In this document: one piece after another, positions 25,033-34,867 of the stretch
Numbering within the stretch: the stretch's first letter is position 1
Layout: each line of letters begins with the position of its first letter
Assembly: GCA_027946555.1 (NCBI GenBank)
Contig: JAPEVC010000214.1
Coordinates: forward strand, 1-61,365
Source: Gnomoniopsis sp. IMI 355080
Taxonomy: Eukaryota > Ascomycota > Sordariomycetes > Diaporthales > Gnomoniaceae
Length of the DNA: 61,365 bases
Direction: 5' to 3'
Translations under genes and position numbers: made by a program
The notes under the pieces: model-generated
Database searches by the model: none
Seen by the model: only the letters and a program-made list of their open reading frames with translations
What the model was told of the DNA's origin: nothing

Positions 25033-26517
25033 CTAAGCGTCTATTCCAAGTTCAGCCAAAATCTTCTCGTTATGTTCGCCCAAAGATGGCACAGCACCCA
25101 TCCTGCTATCATCCGGTGTATCGCATCCAGGTGGTATGAGGGCCGGCACAGGGCCTTGAGGCGTGTCAACCTCGCTCCAGCGGCCCCGGGCAAGCAGCTG
25201 AGGGTGATCCCACACATCTGACATCTCCCGCAGCCGAGCGTTTGCGATGCCAGCTCTTTCAAGCCTCTCCAAAAGTTTCGGCGCCGTTAACTTTGAGAAA
25301 ACCCTGTAGATGATCTCCTTGAGCTCGTCCTGATTCTCGACTCGCAGAGTATTGGCATTGAATCTTGGGTCGGACGCCAGCTCTGGGTTTCCGAGCACTT
25401 CACTGCACAGCTTCGCCCACTCCCTCTCATTTTGTAGGCCAAGCATTACGGATCCTCCATCGCCAGTCGAAAAGGGCCCATAAGGATATATAACCGCCTG
25501 AGCAGCTCCCACACGCTTTGGTGGCGGTTGGCCCTGATATGTATAATATAAAGGGAACCCCATCCATTCAGCCATACTGCCGTATTTAGGAGTCAGCCGA
25601 AGGACTAATAAGCGTTCAGGTATAAGAACATGAGCCTTCCGATCCTGGCTCTTCAAATACATATGTCTTGGAGTTCAAGGAGTGGGTAGGAGGCGAGGGA
25701 TATTGCTCCCAAGGGTGGTGACTTGCCTCTCCAGCATGGATATATCGATCTTTGTTCCCTTTCCCGTCTTTCCCCTCGTCATGATTGCCGCCAAAATGTT
25801 CGTAAAGGCGTACATTCCCGCGGAAATGTCCGCTATTGACATGCCGACCTTCGCAGGCTCGTCTTTCGTCCCAGTGATGGACAGAACTCCTGCTTCAGAC
25901 TGGACTAGCAGGTCGTATGCTTTCTTGTCTCGATATGGACCATTTGAACCATATCCGGAAATGTCGCACACAATTAGCCGTGGATATCTCTCCTTCAGTG
26001 CTTCGTATGACAACCCCATGCGCCCAGTAGCGCCTGGTGCCAAGTTCTGCACCAAGACGTCGGCTCGTTCCAGCAATGCTTTGACAACACCAAGGTCCTT
26101 GGGTTGCTTGAGGTCCAGGGCGAGGCTTTCTTTAGACCTATTTGTCCAGATAAAATGGGACGACTGGCCCTTCACTCTCTTGTCGTACTGCCTGGCGAAA
26201 TCTCCTACCAAGGGACGTTCGATCTTGATGACCCTGGCGCCCAAATCTGCCAGCTGCCTTGTGCAGAAAGGCGCAGCGATGGCCTGTTCCAGGCTCACCA
26301 CAGTGATGCCTTCCAAGGGTAATGGTTTTCTAGTTGTTGAGGTGGCATCAGCGACATGGTGTTTTGCATTTGTTGCAAATCTTCTGAAAAGAGGTATGCA
26401 TCTAGTAGACAGAGCCTGAGGCGCCCAGGTAGTAAATTGATGTCGATACATCTCTAAGTCGTTCTGGGTGTGCCTTCTGAAGCCTTCAGGTTCCGCAGCA
26501 GCGTATCTGCAAGCCAA
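25033..26517 (-). CDS. family III (CaiB/BaiF, SUGCT-like) acyl-CoA:carboxylate CoA-transferase, mitochondrial
   Basis: The minus-strand model joins 26517-25727 and 25576-25033 (444 aa). The intron is GC-AG: donor AG|GCAAGT, branch GCTGAC, acceptor GGCAG. Only this junction restores the conserved ISMLESMAEWMGFPLYY; using the nearest GT donor brings in a stop. A second ATG at 26451 would remove 22 residues and leave an Arg/Ser-rich presequence (RHQFTTWAPQ, PLFRRFATN), so mitochondrial import is likely from either start. Family features include LEGITVVSLEQAIAAPFCTRQLADLGARV, GYGSNGPY and the YDLLVQSEAG motif with the expected catalytic Asp (Asp202). Relatives move CoA between succinyl-CoA and glutarate or other dicarboxylates, or formyl/oxalyl groups. 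The substrate here is not readable. It is divergent from the acyl-CoA dehydrogenase gene, 471 bp apart. Confidence 0.93.
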
Positions 26518-26988
26518 GCTTGAGACCCTTCCCTTCAGTTATATCTATTTGTTTTTCAGTGAGCGACAAACGTGAGTACAAACGGGACCATCATAAACAT
26601 ATCCTGATGGCTTGAAACCAGATGTGGACAACTTCACGAATATGCGTCCTGGGCCGAGGCCAAAAGAGGGAAGAGTTGCAAACAAACAGTCATCCCTTGT
26701 CCCACCAAATGGCAGTGTCTGAAGAAGCTTAGAGTGAAACCAAGCCATATAGCCGACTGCAGGTAATACCCGGACATCTGCCCCTCACGCACCACCAGAC
26801 AACCACTTACCTAGGTACTGCCTATACGCCCGGGAGGAAACTTATTAGGAGCGGTAGACTTCAAGTCCTGGGACTCGAAATATTACGACTTTCTGTAAAT
26901 TTATTTATTTGACGAAAATTCACCAGTCTCGCGTGAACAAAATCTCTCAGAGCTTGCTGCTTGCCAAGGCCCACCAGTATAACCCACA
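26518..26988. promoter_or_regulatory. divergent intergenic promoter of CoA-transferase and acyl-CoA dehydrogenase
   Basis: This 471-bp gap separates two head-to-head start codons and must contain both promoters. It includes one ACCTAGGTA element (26809-26817) and one CCGAGG/CCTCGG hexamer (26654-26659), the core reported for FarA/CTF1-type fatty-acid regulators. One hexamer in this length is not significant alone. A 67-codon open frame at 26545-26748 (minus) has no recognisable homology. Confidence 0.55.
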
Positions 26989-28385
26989 ATGGCTCATTCC
27001 CTTGGGAGAACTTTATGGCGCTACAGCCATTTTCCTACATCACGATCAAAGGTCACGTTTCTTCCAGCTATCTCGAGTCCTACTTTCTCCACCACGTCCA
27101 AGCGACGGCTTATGGAAACAACGGGCTTTACGGAGACGCAGCTTACCGTTCGAGACGCAGTAGGCGCATTGTGCTCTGAATTTCCCAACAGCTACTGGCA
27201 GGAGCACGATCAGAAGGAGGAAGACCCAAAAGAATTTCATGCTGCGTTGGCAAAGGACGGTTGGCTAGGCATAGCCCTTCCGGAAGCGCTTGGAGGCTCG
27301 GGGCTGGGAATCTCCGAGGCCACCATGATGATGCAGACAATCACAGAATCGGGAGCAGGCATGGCTGGTGCCCAAGCGATACATGCCAATGTCTACGCTA
27401 CCCAACCTCTGGCCAAATTCGGAACGAAAGAGCAGTTGGAGAGCACCATTCCAAATATTGTGTCGGGCAAGTGGAGGACCTGTTTTGGCGTGACGGAACC
27501 CAACTCAGGCTTGGACACGTTGCGTTTATCGACCACAGCCAAGAAGCAGAGTGACGGCTCTTACAGGGTAACGGGACAGAAAATTTGGATCACTTGCGCA
27601 CAAGTGGCGAGGAAGATGATGCTTTTGGCGAGGACTAAGCCATTAGATGAGCTAAAGAAACCCAGTGAGGGTTTATCTATGTTCTGCATCGACCTGGACC
27701 GTCAACAACCAGGACTAGACATAAGAAAAATAAGGAAAATGGGTGGCAGAGCCGTGGATGCAAACGAAGTGTACTTTGACAATTATGCCATACCAGCGGA
27801 CTCTCTGATTGGTGAAGAGGGCAAAGGTTTTAAGATGATCCTTCATGGGATGAACGCCGAGCGCTGCTTGCTAGCTGGAGAAGCACTCGGTCTGGGCTAC
27901 GCAGCATTATCGCGAGCGGTAGACTATGCAAGAGAAAGAACAGTCTTTCAACGACCCATAGGAAAGAACCAAGGCATTGCACACCCCTTAGCGGACGCTT
28001 TTATGCAGCTTGAGGGTGCAAAACTGGCGACTTACCATGCGGCAAGGCTGTTCGATGCTAGCAAGTCCGACCCTTCGATCCGACCCGATTCCATTGGTGT
28101 CGCTTGCAACAGTGCCAAGTATATGGCGGCTGAAGCAGCTTTCAGTGCCTGTGAAAGAGCGGTCATGACGGTGAGTACACCCCCCCCCCCCGGCTTCCAA
28201 GTAGATGTAAAAGCTGTGTGTGAAGCTAATGTTTCCGGCAGCATGGCGGAATGGGCTACGCCAGCGAATACGACGTGGAAAGATGGTTTCGCGAGTGTCT
28301 TGTGCCTCGCATTGCCCCTGTCAGCCGGGAAATGATCTTAAACTATATCGGCGAGAAGGTGTTACAACTGCCGAGGAGTTACTGA
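26989..28385 (+). CDS. acyl-CoA dehydrogenase, mitochondrial
   Basis: The model joins 26989-28170 and 28242-28385 (441 aa). The intron runs from GTGAGT to GGCAG and contains a C12 run just after the donor. It restores the family-typical C-terminus HGGMGYASEYDVERWFRE...IAPVSREM. An Arg/Ser/Thr-rich, acid-poor N-terminus (about residues 1-40) looks like a mitochondrial presequence. FAD and acyl-CoA binding signatures are visible: FGVTEPNSGLDT, the IWITCA strand, KMGGRAVDANEVYFDN and GEEGKGFKMI. The usual medium-chain catalytic Glu near the C-terminus is not seen. Instead, Glu291 in HGMNAERC aligns by context with the catalytic Glu of isovaleryl-/long-chain-type enzymes in helix G, so a branched or unusual substrate is plausible. 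It probably shares a divergent promoter with the CoA-transferase. Confidence 0.92.
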
Positions 28386-28919
28386 AGTTTTAGAATCCAC
28401 TGGATACTGTACTACTATTGGACTATGTTTTCGTTCTAGGGACAACGATGGTAACTCAGAGAGACCCAAGTGCGCTTGCGGTCCAGGACTTGTGTAATCA
28501 TACTTGACGACTCATGATACTGGACGATTCTGGCGTCTCTGATGGCTAGAAGACAGCATTAGAGTCGCCAGGTACTTATGAAGAACTCTGAGGAGCACAG
28601 ACTGCACGCAAGGTACTATACCTGCAGCGCTATAGACATGATCAAAGGGCATATGGAAGTGCTGACACTTGATCTTGCTGCGCCTTGCGGATGGCAAGAC
28701 GTCCAAAAGTATCAGCTCCAAATTTCGTACTTAGGTATCTATTGCAGAACAGTCGACATAGCGCCATGGGCATATGTTATGAACGTGCTGCGAAGGCATG
28801 GATCGGAAGCAGCAGCTTTTCCCTTGCTTCTCTGTGCCTTCTTCCGCACCTCCAAAAAGTTATGACAGCTACCGTGGCATATACTGCTGCCTTGACACGT
28901 ACCTGCTATGGATCTGTCC
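28386..28919. other. convergent intergenic, 0.5 kb
   Basis: These are the 3' flanks of the acyl-CoA dehydrogenase (plus) and the Zn2Cys6 gene (minus). I see no gene, repeat or clear element. Confidence 0.6.
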
Positions 28920-31031
28920 TTACAACCATCTCTCCAAGAAATTCAGTCCATCGAGCTGGCCTGGGCCACCCGTAGGTGTCTGGGCCTGGAAGTGGGGGTC
29001 CAGGATGAAGCCAAGGTCATCAATGGCGTTTTCACCCTCCCAATTTGTCGAGATGAAGTTAAAGTACTGATCCTCGAACGAATTCGTCTCGGGATGAATG
29101 GGATCGGCTTGTCCAAGCAGGCCAAGGTTACTGCTTTGCCTCGATAAGGCAGCTGGGGCCGCCGCAGTGTCGATTTTCTCGTCTCGGCTGGCAACGCCGT
29201 CCCCTCGAAGCCGTCGTGCTATGGATTCGTCTAAATACTGTAGGAAAAGGTCAAGGACAGTGTTGTTGATACGCCAGAATTTTTGCACTTCTTTTAGCCC
29301 GAGGAGACATATTTGGGCTCGATGCTCGGCGAGTCGCCTTCCTACTCCGTCAGCTGTTTTCAAGTTGATGGCGTGGATGCATAATGCGGCGAAGAGGCTG
29401 GTTATAAGGTGCATCTGGCCATGCTGAAGGGTCTTCCTCTCAAGCATGTCCTCTGCTATCCTGCTGACTTGACTGGCTGCGCTCAGGGCCGCCCGAGTGT
29501 CGTCTTCATTATGTCGCAGAAATCCGTTGCGATATATCAATATCCGGAGATGGTTGTAGGCCAGATGAAGGAGACATGTCCAGACGGACGGATCGCCCTC
29601 GTCTGGAAATCTTCTCAGCTCAGCAGGGAGACTTTCTTTCCACTCCTCGAGAGAATCCTGAAGATTGATAATCGACTTCTGGGCCGTCGGGGTCCTCCCA
29701 GGAATGAAATGGACATCAATAATCTTCCCCAACAGCCTGGACAGCTCGATCATTTTGACGGGATAAATCAAGTGCTCGGCCGTGGGCGAGCCAAGAGCGG
29801 TGACAAGACTGTCGTCGCCGTCATTTTGTAGATCCATGACTGTGAGCGGCTCAATGTCGCAATCCTCATCCCGGATCCTCATCGGCAACCCTAATGACGC
29901 AGCTGATTGCCGCTCACGAACGTAGATGGACCACCATATTCTCCTCCGTAACCGAGCCATCTGTGGGTCTCTCGTCGTGAGTTTCGCGGATCGATGGAGT
30001 CCGTATGTCTCGGCCAAGGTGATGACTACACCGAGCCAGTATCGCACATCTCGTACATCAGACGGCTCGCCGCGCCAGAAGCTCATCAGGAACAGTCCTT
30101 GGATGAGAGTGATTTGGTCCTTCTCCCAATCTGCATGGAAAAGCAGCCGAGCTCGCGTGTAGAGCAATGACTTGGCCTCTGAACGGTCCTGGAAGCCCAT
30201 AGCCACGATTGCCTCGTCATCACAATACGTTGCACCGATGAAAAGCATGGCCTGGAATAGAAGAGGTGATATATCCATGGTGATGAGTCGTTTTGCAAGG
30301 TCAGGCCGGTCCAAGACCGGGAAGCACGGGTGAAACCATGTGAAGTAGGCTCGGATGACTGGCAGACATGTCTGCAGGCTGGGGAAGGTAAGTGCTCCTT
30401 CGTCTCTGAGGTACCGTTCGGTGCCCTGACTTAGATGAATGACTCCCGTCGAAGGAGAAGACTGGTCATTCGAATGTGTTGTCGCGGCTGGATTGATCGG
30501 GAAGGATAGTCGACCTTTCTCGATCGTTGACTGAGGCCCTGGCCCTGACCGTCCCGAGGGCACGAGCGTAAGGAAATTCGACTCTCCAAAGAAGAGATTA
30601 CTTCCTCCTGACGAAGCAGCCACTGATCTGCCCGTGACCACAGCTGGCGTTTTCGGTGATGAAGGGTCCGTTGACACCGGCCCTACATCTCGAGGGCTGC
30701 CGAGTCTCCTTACTGATGCCGGGCTTGTCGAAGCTGGCTGAGACGTGGACGGTACAATGCGTGTCCTGCGGGTTTCGGCGCCTTCGGAGGACTCGTCTTT
30801 GATGCTGGACTGGCGAGGTTTGCGAGGATACCTGCCTCTTTTCGAGGGCAAGACCACGCATTCAGCCTGGCTGGTCTCGCAGTTGCTGCAGGGAGCTTTC
30901 AACATCACATCGCACTTAACCCTGCGTAGGTTGCACTCCCTGCAGGCGTGTTTGGCTCGCGATCGCTTGTTGCTCCCGTTCATGTTGTCGTTGTCGACGT
31001 TTCCATGCTCGTCTTTCTCGCAGGAACACAC
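28920..31031 (-). CDS. Zn(II)2Cys6 transcription factor with fungal-specific regulatory domain (cutinase factor 1 beta-like)
   Basis: This is an intronless frame of 703 aa starting at 31031. A second Met at residue 17 is possible. The zinc cluster is C30-x2-C33-x6-C40-x7-C48-x2-C51-x6-C58, with a basic tail (SKRGRYPRKPRQ). A Ser/Pro/Thr-rich linker follows (about 70-200), then the fungal-specific transcription factor domain (about 215-560, with AYFTWFHPCFPVLDRPDLAKR, YWLGVVITLAETYGLHRS and RRRIWWSIYVRERQSAASLG). The C-terminus is acidic and Asp/Asn/Phe-rich, as in activation regions. The layout and sequence feel closest to cutinase transcription factor 1 beta/FarB-type regulators, which in other fungi respond to fatty acids. 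That name is a family impression, not proof. It lies between the acyl-CoA dehydrogenase and the Nudix CoA diphosphatase, so these neighbours are its likeliest targets. Confidence 0.93.
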   Translation of the reverse strand: MCSCEKDEHGNVDNDNMNGSNKRSRAKHACRECNLRRVKCDVMLKAPCSNCETSQAECVVLPSKRGRYPRKPRQSSIKDESSEGAETRRTRIVPSTSQPASTSPASVRRLGSPRDVGPVSTDPSSPKTPAVVTGRSVAASSGGSNLFFGESNFLTLVPSGRSGPGPQSTIEKGRLSFPINPAATTHSNDQSSPSTGVIHLSQGTERYLRDEGALTFPSLQTCLPVIRAYFTWFHPCFPVLDRPDLAKRLITMDISPLLFQAMLFIGATYCDDEAIVAMGFQDRSEAKSLLYTRARLLFHADWEKDQITLIQGLFLMSFWRGEPSDVRDVRYWLGVVITLAETYGLHRSAKLTTRDPQMARLRRRIWWSIYVRERQSAASLGLPMRIRDEDCDIEPLTVMDLQNDGDDSLVTALGSPTAEHLIYPVKMIELSRLLGKIIDVHFIPGRTPTAQKSIINLQDSLEEWKESLPAELRRFPDEGDPSVWTCLLHLAYNHLRILIYRNGFLRHNEDDTRAALSAASQVSRIAEDMLERKTLQHGQMHLITSLFAALCIHAINLKTADGVGRRLAEHRAQICLLGLKEVQKFWRINNTVLDLFLQYLDESIARRLRGDGVASRDEKIDTAAAPAALSRQSSNLGLLGQADPIHPETNSFEDQYFNFISTNWEGENAIDDLGFILDPHFQAQTPTGGPGQLDGLNFLERWL

Positions 31032-31488
31032 TGAAAGAACACTGATTGCACAGAGGTTCTTACGAGGATCTGGGGGCCAAGTTTCATGTATTGTACTCAG
31101 GATAAGCCTTCCTCGGAGTTCTCCTCAGTTCCCAGGAATACTAGTGCCCCAGTCGCATCTCGCTGGTGAAGCGCGGGATCCCGCATTTGGACACACTCAG
31201 AACAATATTCCTATCATGCAAAGACGCAGAACCTCAAGCCGCATATCTGATGACGAGCACAGTCATGATTTGAGGATACTTTCGCCGGGCAGGCACGTAT
31301 GTAAATGCAGCTTGAGCTTAACTATTGTGAGTATCTACAATTACAAAGCAGTAGGCGCGATGCCAAGTGGAGTATCTTGTCCCGGCTGTCGTCATAAGTC
31401 GGCTCCGAGTCCGGCGTGCCCCGGACTGTCGGTTCCCGTGTCAGCGTCTCCAATTCCTCGGCATCACACCCCTCCCTTCCAAATAGAA
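31032..31488. promoter_or_regulatory. divergent intergenic region of Zn2Cys6 gene and Nudix gene
   Basis: This 457-bp gap lies between head-to-head starts. It contains CCTCGG at 31111-31116. No longer dyad or repeat stands out. The plus-strand frame of the Nudix first exon stays open through here and into the antisense of the regulator, but nothing supports coding upstream of 31489. Confidence 0.5.
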
Positions 31489-32929
31489 ATGCAATCCACT
31501 CACAACATGAGCGGCGCAACAGAACAAGCCCTGTCCAATGGACACGGTCTCGAGCCGCCTGCAGAGAAAGACAACAGCGCCACACCGCTGAGCCAAAGCG
31601 AAGTACAGACTATCATCGAGAGCATCAGAGAGGCTTCCTCAGGGCCTACGTCACCTTCACCCATCACTGAGCCGGCCGAGTTCGACGAGGGCGCATATTG
31701 GGATCTCCCGAGCATGGCACCACTGAACGCCGTCTCTGCGGTCAGTATACAAGCTGCGCGCACATGACCAGACACATCCGTGACCCTCTTGTCCTGTGTC
31801 CAGCGTCTCGTTCATCATGAATAATATAGTAATGAGATCCAAGGCCGCGGTCGCCCGCCTGCGCTCGTACAGACCGCCGCCATTTCCGCTGTGGGATGCA
31901 CTGCCTGTCAGTCGGAGGGCGGCTGTCTTGATTCTGCTTTACGCGGATCGCAGAGGCGACCTTAGAGTGGTGCTCACGATGCGCGCGGCGAGCTTAAGGA
32001 GCTTCTCGGGTTTGTGGCGCCCCCCTGCTCGATCTCATTGCAGTGATAAAAGACAATAATAACATCAAGCTAACCGGGTATCACTTGGACAGGCCACGCA
32101 GCATTTCCGGGTGGAAAGGCAGACAGCTTAGACGAAACACCATGCAAGTGCCAATGCGCCTCGGTATGCATTCCTTCCCTGGGCTGACTTCTGTCTCACT
32201 TCCACAGACCGAATTGCCCGCCGCGAAGCCTGGGAAGAAATAGGCCTACCCATAGATGATAGCAAGATCCCCGCGCCCTTCCGAATAGAACATCTCTGCT
32301 ACCTGCCCCACAGCCTGGCCAAAACCGAACTGGCAGTCCGGCCCTGCGTCGCCCTCCTCCATTCCGACGATCCTCCTGCTTCGATCCCAGATGCCAAGCC
32401 CTCGCCCACCGTCGAAGAGTCTCTGATGCCAAAGCTCGACGCAAAAGAAGTTGCGGCGGTCTTCTCCGGTCCATTGCACAACTTCCTGCTTGCCGAGGAC
32501 GAAATACACCCCGAGCACAAGGAGAAGGGCAAGCAACTCCCACCAGGCAAGTGGTACGAGGGGAAATGGATTGAGTGGCTGAACCACTCCTGGCGTGCCC
32601 ACTACTTCTACGTGCCCGTAACGCACCAGCGCATCACGAAACCCAAGATACGCGATGGTGGGCAGGCGGCTATTGCAGAGCAACTGGATGAGGAGGAGGA
32701 AGAGACCGGGAGGTATATGGTTTGGGGAATGACGGGGCGCATGTTGGTGGACTGTGCTCGGGTGGCGTACGCGCAGGAGCCCGAGTTCGAGCATAACAAG
32801 CACTATGGCGATGAGGCGCTGATTGAGAAGGCGGCGGGCAACAGCAGATTGGGAGAGAAGAAGCGCAGGTCCGACGAGGCGCTGGCGGCGGACGAGGTGA
32901 AGAAGGCCAAGGAGGGCAGTAAGATGTGA
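31489..32929 (+). CDS. Nudix hydrolase, peroxisomal coenzyme A diphosphatase (Pcd1-like)
   Basis: The model joins 31489-31740, 31844-32009, 32093-32143 and 32208-32929 (396 aa). The first intron is uncertain: 31741-31843 keeps the frame, as does 31748-31829 (adding VIMRSK). The third is GC-AG (donor CAT|GCAAGTG), which gives LDETPYRIARREAWEEIGLP, a complete Nudix helix. The alternative GT donor at 32164 leads to a stop. Upstream SRRAAVLILLYADRRGDLRVVLTMRA and the HAAFPGGKAD turn match the CoA pyrophosphatase subfamily, which splits CoA or acyl-CoA into acyl-phosphopantetheine and 3',5'-ADP. The protein ends in SKM, a valid peroxisomal targeting signal 1. The N-terminal 80 residues are disordered. 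A second Met lies at 31507. It stands divergent from the Zn2Cys6 gene. Confidence 0.9.
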
Positions 32930-33171
32930 GCGTGCTTTTAGTGGGCTCTGGCCTGGATTGAAGATGGGGCATTCGAACGATGCGCCTCTATATACTATAC
33001 TTTGGGTATCAATACTCCGATACAGGAGTTTGGTAGAGTAGGGCAGATCGAGTATCACACTGCAGTCCTGTGTAATGTCTAACGAAGCTGGATCCAAACT
33101 CGAACGACAATGGTTTCGCAAACCCGTCATATCATGGCCGTTTCCTGATGCTTGTACTTCGTACGTGGGCT

Positions 33172-34042
33172 TTAGTGACACTGCGTTTCTTTCGTAGCCG
33201 CAGTCTCGTCACCGAAAACAAAATATCCCAAAAACGCGCCCAGAGTCACCGCGACCATCACCCAGCCGTTGTAAGTCATGAATATCAACCTACGAGCACG
33301 TCATCAGTACCATTTGTATCCCCGACAGCGGGGCCAAAGAATTGAAAGACTTACATCAGCATAAAAGCATAGAATGTCTGCGTGGCGTACATGACAGCCT
33401 TGATCAGCTTCACCCGCTTGTTCGCCTGCGTCTTGTTCTGTCCTAACGCCCACGCCAGCGGCGTCGTCTCAGTAACGATATCACCACCTCGGGTTGTGTG
33501 TAAGCATTTTGCATTTGGCACCCAAGCAACGTATAATAGTGTTTTCAGACGCAAGGAAGAAATCAACGTTTGAAAGACACCAAGCGCTTCTTCTTTATCA
33601 ATCCCGCCCACAGACCACTTGTTCTGGACGTAACGATTTGGGGGATCTTGTATGGTTTATCTTGTAAAAGGGGCAGCAATGGAAGCCCACGCGTATACTC
33701 ACTGGGAGTGGAATCCACCCTCCTCCGCATCACAATCTCGTATCGGCGCGTGCCCGCGCGTAGGGCCTCGTAGCCCATGCCGATGAGGATGACGGCGAGG
33801 AGGGAGAAGATGAGGCCCGCGGTGGACCGAATATGCCATGACTCGAAGACGATGCAGAGGTTTTTCGTGTTCCAGGTGAAGAGCATCTATTGCGAAGTAT
33901 GCATTGTCAGCCAGGGGCCGCTCCCGGCGATGAAGAAAGAGGTCCTCACGCTCATAGCACACATGTCCATATTGGGCATGTCATGGCCTCCATGGCCCAT
34001 GTCCATATCACTGTGGCCCATCATGTGGTGTGCGTGATCCAT
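33172..34042 (-). CDS. Ctr-family copper transporter
   Basis: The minus-strand model joins 34042-33950, 33886-33703, 33487-33355 and 33289-33172 (175 aa). All introns have GT-AG ends and keep the frame. The 215-nt second intron, ending ACCCGAG, is the least certain. The N-terminus is His/Met-rich (MDHAHHMMGHSDMDMGHGGH), as expected for copper capture outside the membrane. The first transmembrane helix follows MLFTWNTKNLCIVFESWHI. Helix two carries the copper-selective MxxxM motif (Met137-Met141), and helix three carries GxxxG (Gly154-Gly158) for trimer packing. The short C-terminus ends in ETQCH, including a Cys-His pair. The small size and CAMSMLFTW context fit Ctr2/Ctr3-like fungal transporters, at the vacuole or plasma membrane. 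The function is high-affinity Cu(I) transport. Confidence 0.92.
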
Positions 34043-34867
34043 GGTAGATTATTGAGTGAGGCTGGAGAGGTTTGGCTTCGGGTCTGGCTTTGAGACTAGG
34101 AGGATATCCAAGGGACGGACCGAGCGGGAGTGGAGGTTGAACCGGACGATTGAAAGAGCGAAGGGACGAAAGATTGAAACAAGTTTGCGCCCGTCGTTAT
34201 ATGATGAGAGGCAAGCAAGCAGCTGAAGAGGGAGGGTAATAGCGACGCTGATACTACTGCCAGGTAGAATGCAATATTGGTTCTGCCCAGGTGACTACAG
34301 CAGGCCACATAGGCTGATGGGCAGAGTCGCTATATTTGCTCAGACCCTGGGAAACTTGCGCAACCCACGCCAATGTTTCACCACCAACGATGGGCCGTAG
34401 AGGCCTAAAGGCCCTGCGAGATAAGCCTCTTACTAATGACGCGGGCCGACGCAGCCACGACACGGGGGTTGTCAGGGATGACGCGGGGTTCTCCAGGTGC
34501 CCAAGGTGTCAAATCATATTGACTAGAGGTACCTCTAGTAGATGGTAGTGCACTCGGCTTGTAGTGGGGTCAGTACCTTCTTCAGCGGGTGAAATCCGTT
34601 GCTCCAGCGTTTGAAGGGGGGACGGAAATAATCGCTATGCACTTGAAGGCCGTGGTTACATGACCAGACGGCTCCTCCGGCAATGACCTGGACGACGTCA
34701 GTCGGATGATTAACCGCTACCTAGGTACTTCAGGACAAATTCAAGACACTCGAACCTTTACAAGTAACAAAAGCTGCTCTCAGACCGTCTGCTCCAGGGG
34801 CCTTGCACATATACAGCGTCTCACCTCCTTTAGAAACCCACGAGTCCACGACTCGAGATAACAGACA
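34043..34867. other. intergenic, 0.8 kb, divergent promoters
   Basis: This region lies between the heads of the Ctr copper transporter and the 3-hydroxyanthranilate dioxygenase genes. It contains one ACCTAGGTA element at 34719-34727. No gene was seen and no obvious copper-response element was recognised. Confidence 0.55.

Noticed and set aside
26545..26748. 67-codon minus-strand ORF next to the CoA-transferase start
   Set aside because: No homology recognised and no splice link that improves the CoA-transferase N-terminus, which already carries a presequence.
30745..31488. Plus-strand open frame continuing upstream of the Nudix first exon
   Set aside because: It runs antisense to the Zn2Cys6 gene and through the divergent promoter with random composition. 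The Nudix start at 31489 or 31507 is more credible.
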